Part shown: positions 37,744 to 45,521 of the stretch, piece after piece
Numbering within the stretch: position 1 is the first letter of the stretch
How the letters are laid out: the number at the start of each line of letters is the position of its first letter
Assembly: GCF_001295925.1 (NCBI RefSeq)
Contig: NZ_LJHQ01000011.1
Span: forward strand, 1-64,000
Origin: Allobosea sp. AAP35
GTDB lineage: Bacteria > Pseudomonadota > Alphaproteobacteria > Rhizobiales > Beijerinckiaceae
Direction of reading: 5' to 3'
Length of the DNA stretch: 64,000 nucleotides
Program-made: the position numbers and the translations under genes
The notes under the pieces: generated by a model
What the model was told of the DNA's origin: nothing
What the model saw: the letters and a program-made list of their open reading frames with translations, nothing else
The model's database searches: none

Positions 37744-38685
37744 ATGAGCGAAAGCCGGAACATTTCCCTGCCAATCTCCATCGACGCCACGCTCACGCTG
37801 CTGCAGAGCCAGGGCTATGTCGCCGACCGTGCGCTCGCCACAGTGCTCTTCCTGGCGCTGCGGATGAAGCGGCCGCTGCTGCTGGAGGGCGAGGCCGGCA
37901 CCGGCAAGACCGAGATCGCCAAGGTTCTCTCGGCTGCGCTGGGGCGAAAGCTGATCCGGCTGCAATGCTATGAAGGGCTCGACCTCGCCTCGGCCGTCTA
38001 TGAATGGAACTATGCCGGGCAGATGATGGCGATCCGGCTGGCCGAGGCCGGCGGCGCGAGCGGCGACCGCGCAAATCTGGACCGTGAGAGACTGGAAGGC
38101 GACATCTTCTCGGAGAAATACCTGATCAAGCGGCCCTTGCTGCAGGCGCTGGAGCCGCAGGAGGGCGGGGCGCCGATCCTGCTGATCGACGAACTCGACC
38201 GCACCGACGAGGCCTTCGAGGCCTTCCTGCTCGAGATCCTGGCGGATTCGCAGGTGACGATCCCCGAGCTCGGCACGATCAGGGCGGCGCAGCCGCCGAT
38301 CGTGATCCTGACCTCCAACCGCACCCGCGAGATCCATGACGCGCTGAAGCGGCGCTGCCTCTACCACTGGGTCGGCTATCCCGACGCTGCGCGCGAACTC
38401 GCTATCCTTAAGGCGCGAGCGCCGCACGCCCCGGCGAAGCTGGCGAAACAGGTGGTGAGTTTCGTCCAGGCGATCCGCAAGGAGGAGTTGTTCAAGGCGC
38501 CCGGCGTCGCCGAGACGCTGGACTGGGCGACCGCGCTGGTCGAGCTCGACGCGGTGGCGCTCGATCCGGCCCTGGTCTCGGATACGCTGGGAGCGCTCCT
38601 GAAATATCAGGACGACATCCAGGCGATGCAGGGCTCTAAGGTGAAGGAGCTGCTGGATCAGGCGAAGAGCGAGGCGCGCGGCTGA
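37744..38685 (+). CDS. coxD: MoxR-type AAA+ ATPase (CoxD-type)
   Basis: AAA+ ATPase of 313 residues, the CoxD/MoxR type that helps insert or activate the molybdenum centre. Walker A is GEAGTGKTE, Walker B is ILLIDELDR, and sensor-1 is ILTSNRTRE, with a C-terminal lid domain. It works with the VWA protein CoxE encoded downstream. The ATG at 37744 was chosen because AGGA precedes it. In Oligotropha CO dehydrogenase, CoxD is needed to build the [CuSMoO2] centre. The role in form II enzymes, which lack copper, is unsettled. Confidence 0.92.
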   Translation: MSESRNISLPISIDATLTLLQSQGYVADRALATVLFLALRMKRPLLLEGEAGTGKTEIAKVLSAALGRKLIRLQCYEGLDLASAVYEWNYAGQMMAIRLAEAGGASGDRANLDRERLEGDIFSEKYLIKRPLLQALEPQEGGAPILLIDELDRTDEAFEAFLLEILADSQVTIPELGTIRAAQPPIVILTSNRTREIHDALKRRCLYHWVGYPDAARELAILKARAPHAPAKLAKQVVSFVQAIRKEELFKAPGVAETLDWATALVELDAVALDPALVSDTLGALLKYQDDIQAMQGSKVKELLDQAKSEARG

Positions 38686-38766
38686 GCCGCCTGCGGCAGA
38701 TCAAGGATCGCGTAAGGTGGTGCGGCTAGACAACGATTGTCCCACAAGGCACCCGGAGGAGCGACC

Positions 38767-39144
38767 ATGAACAACGATCTCAGGGCCATCGAGGCCGTGA
38801 CCTGGACTTATCTGAACGGGCTCTACGAGGGCGATGTCGCCAAGCTGGCGCATGCGTTCCACCCGACCTCGGCGCTGACGACCGCGCAGGAGGACGGCAC
38901 CATCAAGATCGTGCCGCGCGACGAATGGCTCAAGGCCGTGCGCGAGCGCCCATCGCCGAAGGCCGCCGGGATGACGCGCGGCGACCACATCCTGACGATC
39001 GACATGGTCGGGCCGACGCTGGCGCTGGTGAAGGTGAAATGCCAGATGCCGCCGCGCTATTTCACCGATCTGCTCTCCTTCCTGAAGGTCGAGAGCAAAT
39101 GGCAGATCGTGCAGAAGGTGTTCATGACCGAGATGGGGACGTGA
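38767..39144 (+). CDS. Nuclear transport factor 2 family protein (lumazine-binding-like)
   Basis: Protein of 125 residues. The N-terminal helix IEAVTWTYLNGLYEGDVAKLAHAFHP is typical of the putative lumazine-binding NTF2-like family (shown by its ends IEAV and AFHP), followed by strands ending in KWQIVQKVFMTE. GGAGGAG lies just before the ATG. It lies between coxD and coxE on the same strand and is probably part of that transcription unit. No catalytic assignment is possible. Confidence 0.78.
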   Translation: MNNDLRAIEAVTWTYLNGLYEGDVAKLAHAFHPTSALTTAQEDGTIKIVPRDEWLKAVRERPSPKAAGMTRGDHILTIDMVGPTLALVKVKCQMPPRYFTDLLSFLKVESKWQIVQKVFMTEMGT

Positions 39145-39172
39145 GCGAAGCTTTCTCCAGCGAGGCGCGAGG

Positions 39173-39315
39173 AACCCTTCTCCCGGGTGGGAGAAGGGCA
39201 GGGATGAGGGCCGGCCGTTGATCGCTGAAGCGAGACGGAACCGTCGCGACTTTCTGCTGCGACGGCAGGCCCTCATCCGGCCCTCCGGGCCACCTTCTCC
39301 CATCTGGGAGAAGGA
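39173..39315. repeat. Second type of dispersed inverted repeat, between NTF2-like gene and coxE
   Basis: About 143 bases with nested complementary blocks. The outer ends 'cccttctcccgggtgggagaaggg' and 'ccttctcccatctgggagaagg' are each hairpins, and the inner 'atgagggcc' pairs with 'ggccctcat'. This is unrelated in sequence to the other repeat family of the window. It resembles repeats common in alphaproteobacterial intergenic DNA. Confidence 0.75.
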
Positions 39316-39351
39316 TAGAGGCGGTGCGGCCGCCGCCACGGTCTCGCCCCC

Positions 39352-40548
39352 ATGACCGGCAAGCTCCCGGAAAACATTGCCTATTTCGCTCGCGCGCTGC
39401 GGATCGCCGGCTTGCGCGTCGGGCCCGGCGCGGTGGTCGAGGCGGTCGAGGCGCTGACAGATGGGGCGCTCGGCGAGCGCGAGGATGTCTACTGGGCGCT
39501 GCATGCGATCTTCGTGAAGCGGCATGAGGACAGCGTCGTCTACGACCAGGCCTTTGCGCTGTTCTGGCGCCGGCGCAATCTGATCGAGAAGATCATGGCG
39601 CAGATGTCGCCGGCCTCGCCCGGTGCCGACACTGCCCCTCAGAAGGAGGAGGCCGGTGCGTCGCGCGTGGCCGAGGCCTTCGCGCCGCCAAGGCGCGAGG
39701 ATGCGCCGGTCGAGTTCACCGAACTGACGGCGCAACTGACCGTCTCCGACCGCGAGATGCTGAAATCGCGCGACTTCGCCCAGATGAGCGCGGCCGAGAT
39801 CGCGCGAGCCAAGCAGCTTGTCGCCGGGCTGAAGCTGCCGGACGATCTTGTCGCGACACGGCGCTTTCAGCCCGCGCATCGCGGCGCGCGGATCGATCCG
39901 CGCCGGACCTTTCGCCGCTCGCTGCGGGGCGGGGGCGGCATGATCGATCTTGCCTTCCGCGAGCGCGCGGAGGTTCATCCGCCGATCGTGGCGCTGGTGG
40001 ATATTTCCGGCTCGATGGCCGAATACTCGCGCATCTTCCTGCATTTCCTGCATGCCGTCACCGAACAGCGGCGGCGGGTGCATTCCTTCGTCTTCGGCAC
40101 CAGGCTGACCAACATCACGCGGTCCCTGCGGGCGCGCGACCCCGACGAGGCGCTGGCGCTGGCGGGGAGGGCCGCGCCCGACTGGGAGGGCGGCACGCGC
40201 ATCTCGACGGCGCTGCATACCTTCAACCGGGTCTGGTCGCGGCGCGTGCTCGGTGGCGGGGCGATCGTGCTGCTCTTCACCGACGGGCTGGAGCGGCATC
40301 TTGATGGCGAACTCGCCTTCGAGATGGACCGGCTGCACCGCTCCTGCCGGCAACTGGTCTGGCTCAACCCGCTGCTGCGCTTCGAGCAGTTCGAGGCGCG
40401 CGCCAGCGGCATCCGGACGATGCTACCCCATGTCGATTCGTTCCGCCCGATCCACAACCTCGCGGCGATGGCCGATCTTTGCGCGGCGCTGTCGCCCCAT
40501 GCAGGGCGGCAGAGCGATCCGCGCCAGTGGTTGAAGAAGGCCGGATGA
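39352..40548 (+). CDS. coxE: VWA-domain protein (CoxE-type)
   Basis: Protein of 398 residues containing a von Willebrand A domain. The metal-dependent adhesion site is DISGSMAEYS at about 222, with the downstream Thr/Asp positions in GGTRISTAL and LLFTDGLE. It partners the MoxR ATPase CoxD in maturing molybdenum hydroxylases. The N-terminal 150 residues are a helical DUF58-like extension. Its stop codon overlaps the start of the following xdhC-type gene by four bases. Confidence 0.93.
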   Translation: MTGKLPENIAYFARALRIAGLRVGPGAVVEAVEALTDGALGEREDVYWALHAIFVKRHEDSVVYDQAFALFWRRRNLIEKIMAQMSPASPGADTAPQKEEAGASRVAEAFAPPRREDAPVEFTELTAQLTVSDREMLKSRDFAQMSAAEIARAKQLVAGLKLPDDLVATRRFQPAHRGARIDPRRTFRRSLRGGGGMIDLAFRERAEVHPPIVALVDISGSMAEYSRIFLHFLHAVTEQRRRVHSFVFGTRLTNITRSLRARDPDEALALAGRAAPDWEGGTRISTALHTFNRVWSRRVLGGGAIVLLFTDGLERHLDGELAFEMDRLHRSCRQLVWLNPLLRFEQFEARASGIRTMLPHVDSFRPIHNLAAMADLCAALSPHAGRQSDPRQWLKKAG

Positions 40549-40913
40549 AGCATGATCTCAAGCGCATCGCAGCAGCGAAAGTCCGCATCATGATCTCCAC
40601 CGACACCGACATCCTCGCCACCGCCGAAGCCTGGGCCAGGGCCGGCCGTTCGGTGGCGCTCGCGACCGTGATCGAGACCTGGGGCTCGGCGCCGCGCCCG
40701 GTCGGCTCGCATCTCGTCATCGACGGGGAGGGCAACTTCCAGGGCTCGGTCTCGGGCGGCTGCGTCGAGGGTGCGGTGGTCGAGGAAGCCGTCGATGTGA
40801 TCGCGGACGGCCAGGGCCGCACGCTCGAATTCGGCGTGGCCGACGAGACCGCCTGGAAGGTCGGGCTCTCCTGCGGCGGGCGGATCCGGGTGTATGTCGA
40901 GAAGGTGACCTGA
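40545..40913 (+). CDS. XdhC/CoxI N-terminal domain protein
   Basis: Stand-alone XdhC_CoxI domain of 122 residues, with the hallmarks VALATVIETWGSAPRPVGSHLVI and SGGCVEGAVVEEA (shown by landmarks ETWGSAPR and SGGCVEG). XdhC proteins bind molybdenum cofactor, sulfurate it and deliver it to xanthine dehydrogenase-type enzymes. The C-terminal Rossmann half is encoded separately by the gene at 41547. The start ATG overlaps the coxE stop (ATGA), with AAGAAGG upstream. A shorter start 15 codons later is possible. Confidence 0.88.
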   Translation: MKHDLKRIAAAKVRIMISTDTDILATAEAWARAGRSVALATVIETWGSAPRPVGSHLVIDGEGNFQGSVSGGCVEGAVVEEAVDVIADGQGRTLEFGVADETAWKVGLSCGGRIRVYVEKVT

Positions 40914-41542
40914 TGGCCTCCTGGGAGACCCTTCTCGCCTTTGCGACGCTAACCCTGGTCGTCGCCTATTTTCCCGGGCCGGCACTGCTCTACACCGCCG
41001 CGCAGACCATCGCCCATGGCCGCAAGGCCGGCTTCATGGCGATGCTGGGCATCCATCTTGGCTGCTACATCCATGTCTTTGCTGCCGCCTTCGGCCTCTC
41101 GGCCGTGTTCAAGCATGTGCCGGAACTCTATCTCGTGGTGAAGCTGGCTGGCGCTGTCTATCTGGTCTGGCTCGGCATCGGCATGATCCGCTCGCGGCTG
41201 GCAGCCGCAGACGCCCCCATCGCGCCGCCCAAGACGGTCAGGCGCGCATTGGTCGATTCCTTCATCGTCGAGGTGCTGAACCCGAAGGTGGCGCTGTTCT
41301 TCATCGCCATGCTGCCGCAATTCGTCGATCCGGCCGCTTCGCTGCCGGTCTGGGCGCAGTTCCTGATCCTCGGCAAGATCGTGAACTTCGCCTTTTCCTC
41401 GGCTGATCTCATCACGGTGCTCGGGGCCTCGGTCGTGACCAGGATGATGAAGAAGACACAGGCCGGTTTTGCCTTCGGGCGCTGGCTCGGCGGTTCGCTG
41501 ATGATCGGGCTGGGCCTCAAGCTGGCAACGGACAAGGGCTGA
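40913..41542 (+). CDS. LysE/RhtB-family exporter
   Basis: Inner-membrane amino-acid or metabolite exporter of 209 residues with about six hydrophobic segments. Family landmarks are YFPGPALLYTAAQTIAHGRKAG near the N-terminus and VEVLNPKVALFFIAMLPQF in the middle (shown by their cores PGPALLY and NPKVALFF). It starts on the last base of the XdhC-N stop codon (TGATG). That places it between the two halves of XdhC, an unusual slot that suggests export of a substrate or product of the molybdenum hydroxylase. Confidence 0.88.
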   Translation: MASWETLLAFATLTLVVAYFPGPALLYTAAQTIAHGRKAGFMAMLGIHLGCYIHVFAAAFGLSAVFKHVPELYLVVKLAGAVYLVWLGIGMIRSRLAAADAPIAPPKTVRRALVDSFIVEVLNPKVALFFIAMLPQFVDPAASLPVWAQFLILGKIVNFAFSSADLITVLGASVVTRMMKKTQAGFAFGRWLGGSLMIGLGLKLATDKG

Positions 41543-41546
41543 AACG

Positions 41547-42239
41547 ATGGATCTGGCCACATTGGCGATGCTCAATGCCGAGCGTGCGGCGCGGCGCGCC
41601 ACCGTTCTGGTGACCGATGTCACCAGTGGTGCGCAAAGACTGGTGAAGGCCGCCGATATCGCGGACGATCCGCTGGCCGGTGTTCTGGACAGGCAGTTGC
41701 GCATGGCCAAGAGCGCGACGGTGGAGGTGGACGGGAGCCAGGTCTTCCTGACCGTGCAGGCGCCGCCGCCGCGCGTGGTCGTCACCGGCGCGGTGCATAT
41801 CTCGCAGGCGATGGCGCCGATGGCGAAGCTGCTCGACCTCGACCTCGTCATCATCGACCCCCGTAGTGCTTTTGCCACGCCGGAACGCTTTCCGGATGTG
41901 ACGTTGCTGGCGGAGTGGCCGGATGAGGCGATCGCGACGCTGGGGCTCGACGCCTATACGGCTTTCGTGGCGCTGACGCATGATCCCAAGATCGACGATC
42001 CCGGACTGGAGGCGGCGCTGCGTTCGGAGTGCTTCTATATCGGCGCGCTGGGGAGCCGGAAGACGCATGGTCGGCGCGTCGAGCGGCTCACCGCGGCCGG
42101 CTTCGACGAGGCCGCTGTCGCGCGCATCCACGCGCCGATCGGGCTCGACATCGGCGCTGTCTCGCCGGCCGAGATCGCGCTGGCGATCCTGGGCGAGATC
42201 GTCGCGACGCTGCGCGGTCCGCGCCGGGCATCGGCATGA
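41547..42239 (+). CDS. XdhC Rossmann (C-terminal) domain protein
   Basis: Protein of 230 residues carrying the XdhC C-terminal Rossmann domain: RVVVTGAVHISQAMAPMAKLLDLDLVIIDPR (shown by its ends RVVVTGA and IIDPR), then FVALTHDPKIDDP and IGALGSRKTHGRRVERL. It complements the separate XdhC_CoxI domain protein encoded 630 bases upstream. The stop codon overlaps the next start (ATGA). The role is presumably delivery and sulfuration of the molybdenum cofactor for the form II enzyme. Confidence 0.9.
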   Translation: MDLATLAMLNAERAARRATVLVTDVTSGAQRLVKAADIADDPLAGVLDRQLRMAKSATVEVDGSQVFLTVQAPPPRVVVTGAVHISQAMAPMAKLLDLDLVIIDPRSAFATPERFPDVTLLAEWPDEAIATLGLDAYTAFVALTHDPKIDDPGLEAALRSECFYIGALGSRKTHGRRVERLTAAGFDEAAVARIHAPIGLDIGAVSPAEIALAILGEIVATLRGPRRASA

Positions 42240-43843
42240 AATTCGGCCCCGTCCCTGTCGCGGAAGCGGCCGGCACCATCGCCGCGCATACGATCCGGGC
42301 CGGCGAGACCATCGTCAAGAAAGGCGCTGCGATCACAGCCGAGGCTGCCGAGAAACTCGCGGCCGCCGGCGTCACCGACGTCGTGGCGGTGCGGCTCGAG
42401 CCCGGTGACATCGACGAAAACGAGGCTGCGACGCGGCTTGCCACCGCCCTGGCCGGGCGCGGCGTGGTGACGGAGGCTGCCTTCACCGGCCGGGTCAACC
42501 TGTTTGCCGCAGCGGTGGGCGTGCTGACGATCGACAGGGCTGCGATCGACATGCTCAACCAGATCGACGAGGCGATCACGGTGGCGACGTTGCCGCTGAT
42601 GAAGCCGGTGGTCGCCGGCGAGATGGTCGGCACGGTGAAGATCATTCCCTATGGCCTACCGGCAACGCTCGTCGAGCAGGCGCTCGCCGGGCTTGAAGGG
42701 GCAAAGCCCATCGCCATTGCCCCCTACAAGCCGCTGCGCGTGGCGGTGATCTCGACGCTGCTGCCGGGCCTGAAGCCCTCAGTCGTCGACAAAACGCTGC
42801 GGGTGATGGCCGAGCGGCTCGGGCCGGCCGAGGCGAAGATCGCGGCGGACCGGCGGGTGCCACATGAAGCTGAGCCCCTGGCGCAGGCGCTGGCCGAGCA
42901 GGCTGAGCTGGCCGATCTCGTCATCGTCTTCGGCGCTTCGGCGATCACCGACCGGCGCGACGTCATTCCGCAGGCGCTGCTGGAGGCGGGCGGACGAATC
43001 GAGCATCTCGGCATGCCGGTCGATCCCGGCAATCTGCTGTTGATCGGCGAACTCGCCGGCAAGCCGGTGATCGGGGCGCCCGGCTGCGCCCGCTCGCCCA
43101 AGGAAAACGGCTTCGACTGGGTGCTGCAGCGCTGCCTTGCCGGCATTGCGGTGACGCGGGCCGATATCCAGGCGATGGGCGTCGGCGGGCTCCTGATGGA
43201 GATCGTCTCGCGGCCGCAGCCGCGCGCACCGACGCATCTCGAAGCCGCGCCGGTGGCGGGGATCGTGCTCGCTGCGGGGCGCTCGACGCGAATGGGGCCC
43301 GACAACAAGCTGCTCCAGAATGTGCGCGGTCAACCGATGCTGCGCCATGCGGTGGAGGCGCAGCTCGCCTCGCAGGCCAGGCCGGTGATCGTCGTGACCG
43401 GACATCAGCAGGAGCAGGTCGCTGCCGTGCTCGCCGGACTCGACGTTACGCTCGTCCACAACCCTGATTATGCCGACGGTCTCGCCGGCTCGGTCAAGGC
43501 GGGGTTGGCTGCCCTGCCGGAGACGGTCGCCGGGGCCGTCGTCTCGCTCGGGGACATGCCCAATGTCACGGCGAGCGTAATCGACCGGCTGGCCCAGGTC
43601 TTCGCGGAAAACGGCGAGGCGCTGGCGGTGGTACCAACGCTGCTCGGCCAGCGCGGCAACCCGGTGCTGCTGGCGCGGGCTCTGTTTGCCGAGGTCGCGA
43701 AACTCGAGGGCGACCAGGGTGCCCGGCGCCTGCTCGATGCGGCGGGCGAGGCGCTGGTCGAGGTGCCGCTCGACGACCCGTCCATCGCGCTCGACATCGA
43801 CACGCCTGAGGCGCTCGCGGCGTTCGCGCCAGGACGGACTTAA
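42236..43843 (+). CDS. Fused molybdopterin-binding / MobA-like nucleotidyltransferase
   Basis: Two-domain protein of 535 residues. Residues 1-330 form a MoCF/CinA-type molybdopterin-binding module (VVDKTLRVMAERLG, VIVFGASAITDRRDVIPQAL, then GMPVDPGN). Residues from about 340 form a nucleotidyltransferase of the MobA/MocA type, with LAAGRSTRMGPDNKLL and SLGDMPNV. Such fusions are thought to make the cytosine dinucleotide form of the cofactor used by CO dehydrogenase-type enzymes. It overlaps the XdhC-C gene and is the last gene of the cluster. The cofactor form (MCD) is inference from the family. Confidence 0.88.
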   Translation: MKFGPVPVAEAAGTIAAHTIRAGETIVKKGAAITAEAAEKLAAAGVTDVVAVRLEPGDIDENEAATRLATALAGRGVVTEAAFTGRVNLFAAAVGVLTIDRAAIDMLNQIDEAITVATLPLMKPVVAGEMVGTVKIIPYGLPATLVEQALAGLEGAKPIAIAPYKPLRVAVISTLLPGLKPSVVDKTLRVMAERLGPAEAKIAADRRVPHEAEPLAQALAEQAELADLVIVFGASAITDRRDVIPQALLEAGGRIEHLGMPVDPGNLLLIGELAGKPVIGAPGCARSPKENGFDWVLQRCLAGIAVTRADIQAMGVGGLLMEIVSRPQPRAPTHLEAAPVAGIVLAAGRSTRMGPDNKLLQNVRGQPMLRHAVEAQLASQARPVIVVTGHQQEQVAAVLAGLDVTLVHNPDYADGLAGSVKAGLAALPETVAGAVVSLGDMPNVTASVIDRLAQVFAENGEALAVVPTLLGQRGNPVLLARALFAEVAKLEGDQGARRLLDAAGEALVEVPLDDPSIALDIDTPEALAAFAPGRT

Positions 43844-43892
43844 GTTGGACCAGGTAATGGTCTATTTTTCTTGCAAGCTTTGGAGTGTAGCC

Positions 43893-44156
43893 ATGTCTGC
43901 GAAGGTTGCGGTGAGCGAAGCCAAGGGGCAACTGACAGAACTGGTCAGACGGGCTGAGGCCGGTGAGGACGTGGTGCTGACCCGCCACGGCCCAGCGGCG
44001 GTCAAGCTCGTTCCCATCCGCCAGACCTTGGCGCCGTCGCAGCGAAGGCGGATCATCGCGGAAGCGCAGGTGATGGCGAGCCGGACGGCTTTGCCGGGAG
44101 CCGACGCGGCCCGCAGCCAGGACTTTCTCTATGACGACGATGGGTTGCCCCGTTGA
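43893..44156 (+). CDS. vapB: Type II antitoxin, Phd/YefM-VapB family
   Basis: Antitoxin of 87 residues. The N-terminal DNA-binding Phd/YefM fold reads KVAVSEAKGQLTELVRRAEAGEDVVLTRHGPAAVKLVPI (landmarks SEAKGQL and GEDVVLTRHG). The C-terminal tail should wrap around the toxin. GGAG precedes the ATG. The stop overlaps the vapC start, the classical coupled arrangement, and the protein probably autorepresses the pair. Confidence 0.9.
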   Translation: MSAKVAVSEAKGQLTELVRRAEAGEDVVLTRHGPAAVKLVPIRQTLAPSQRRRIIAEAQVMASRTALPGADAARSQDFLYDDDGLPR

Positions 44157-44542
44157 TCGTTCTCGATACCTCGGCGCTTCTCGCGATTCTGTTGCGTGAA
44201 CCTGTAGCGGAACGCTGCCAAGCGCTGCTTGAATCGAGCGATCAGGTTCTGATGTCTGCTGGGACGCTGGCGGAAGCCCTGCTCGTTGCTCAGCATCGCG
44301 GCGTCGGGGAGGCCATGGACCATTTGCTGACCGGCCTCGATGTCGAAATCATCCCTGTCGACGAGGCCGAGGCCAAACGCGTCGCCCAGGCCTATGCGCG
44401 ATGGGGGCGGGACCGCCACGCCGCCAATCTGAACTTTGGCGACTGCTTTGCCTCTGCCGTCGCTCGGCGCCATGACTGTCCACTGCTGTTCGTCGGCAAC
44501 GATTTCGGCCAGACCGATATCGCATCGACCGTCCCGCTCTGA
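44153..44542 (+). CDS. vapC: Type II toxin, PIN-domain ribonuclease VapC
   Basis: PIN-domain RNase of 129 residues, neutralised by the upstream antitoxin. Catalytic acids are seen in IVLDTSALLAILLREP (Asp5), the Glu of GTLAEALL, and the Asp in NFGDCFASAVA, with LLFVGNDFGQTD at the end. The start is a TTG overlapping the vapB stop (TTGA), which keeps toxin translation low and coupled. The target RNA is unknown. Confidence 0.9.
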   Translation: MIVLDTSALLAILLREPVAERCQALLESSDQVLMSAGTLAEALLVAQHRGVGEAMDHLLTGLDVEIIPVDEAEAKRVAQAYARWGRDRHAANLNFGDCFASAVARRHDCPLLFVGNDFGQTDIASTVPL

Positions 44543-44545
44543 CGC

Positions 44546-44692
44546 TCACGCCTTTCCTTCCCGTCGGCAGCGCTCCGAGCAGAATTTCACCTCGTCCCAG
44601 ACGCGCGCCCATTTCTTGCGCCAGGTGAAGGGGCGGCCGCAGGTCCGACAGGGCTTCTGGGGCAGGTTGGCTTTCTCGATGCGCTTGGCCAT
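44546..44692 (-). CDS. DUF2256 domain mini-protein
   Basis: Very short gene (48 residues), easily missed. The protein begins MAKRIEKANLPQK, then shows two CxxC/CxxxC-type pairs (KPCRTCGRPF and KFCSERCRR) that should bind zinc, with the intervening FTWRKKW and W-rich stretch that define DUF2256. It is convergent with vapC, the stop codons being four bases apart. The function is unknown. Confidence 0.85.
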   Translation of the reverse strand: MAKRIEKANLPQKPCRTCGRPFTWRKKWARVWDEVKFCSERCRREGKA

Positions 44693-44774
44693 GTCCGCTC
44701 ACGCTGGTCCGGTCGCTGGTCCAGAGTGACCCGCGCCAACGTATACGCCAGCGGGACTGAATTGGAGCGGCGAC

Positions 44775-45509
44775 ATGAGCGACACCATCCTGATCTATGG
44801 CGGCAGCGGCGGCATAGGGGCTGCGGTTGCCCGTGCCGTCAAGGCGCGCGGCCTGGCGGTGCATCTGGTGGGTCGCGAGGCTGACAGGTTGCAGGCCTTG
44901 GCAAGCGAGATCGGGGCGGGCTTCAGCGTCGGCGACGTGACCGAGGATGACGTCTTCGCTGCGGCGACACAGGCGGCCTCCCAGGGTGGAGCGCTGAAGG
45001 GGCTGGTCTATGCGGTCGGCACCATCAACCTGAAGCCGGTTGCCCGTTTGAGCGAAAGTGATTTCCTGAAGGATTTCAGCATTAACGCCCTGGGCGCTGT
45101 GAAAGCGATTCAAGCGGCTCTGCCGCATCTTAAGCAGGCGGAGGGTACGGCGGGTGTCGTGCTGTTCTCGACGGTCGCTGTCGCGCAGGGCTTTGCCGCG
45201 CATGCCTCGGTGGCGATGGCGAAGGGTGCGATCGAGGGGCTGACGCTGTCGCTGGCGGCGGAACTCGCGCCGCGCATCCGGGTCAACTGCATCGCGCCGT
45301 CGCTGACGCGAACGCCGCTGGCGGCGGCGCTGACGAGCAACGAGGCGATGGCGAAGGCGATCGCCGATCTGCATCCGCTACAGCGCTTGGGCGAGCCCGA
45401 GGATATCGCGCCGCTGGCGGCGCTGCTGGCCTGCGACGATTCCTCCTGGATCACCGGGCAGATCATCGGCGTCGATGGCGGCCGCTCGTCGCTGCGAACG
45501 AAGGGGTAG
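44775..45509 (+). CDS. SDR-family protein lacking the catalytic tyrosine
   Basis: Short-chain dehydrogenase/reductase fold, 244 residues. The cofactor motif GGSGGIG is at 9-15, the conserved Asp of GDVTEDD is present, and the C-terminus ends in ITGQIIGVDGGRSS. The active-site Ser is present in LFSTVA, but the YxxxK motif reads VAMAK, so Tyr is replaced by Val and only Lys remains. That makes ordinary dehydrogenase chemistry doubtful. GGAG lies before the ATG. It is convergent with bcsS. The substrate is unknown. Confidence 0.8.
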   Translation: MSDTILIYGGSGGIGAAVARAVKARGLAVHLVGREADRLQALASEIGAGFSVGDVTEDDVFAAATQAASQGGALKGLVYAVGTINLKPVARLSESDFLKDFSINALGAVKAIQAALPHLKQAEGTAGVVLFSTVAVAQGFAAHASVAMAKGAIEGLTLSLAAELAPRIRVNCIAPSLTRTPLAAALTSNEAMAKAIADLHPLQRLGEPEDIAPLAALLACDDSSWITGQIIGVDGGRSSLRTKG

Positions 45510-45521
45510 GGCAGGGGCGCT

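Noticed and set aside
38701-40353. 550-codon open frame on the minus strand across coxE and its upstream repeat
   Set aside because: Low-complexity Arg/Ala/Gly composition, runs through the dispersed repeat and is antisense to coxE, whose VWA motif is intact.
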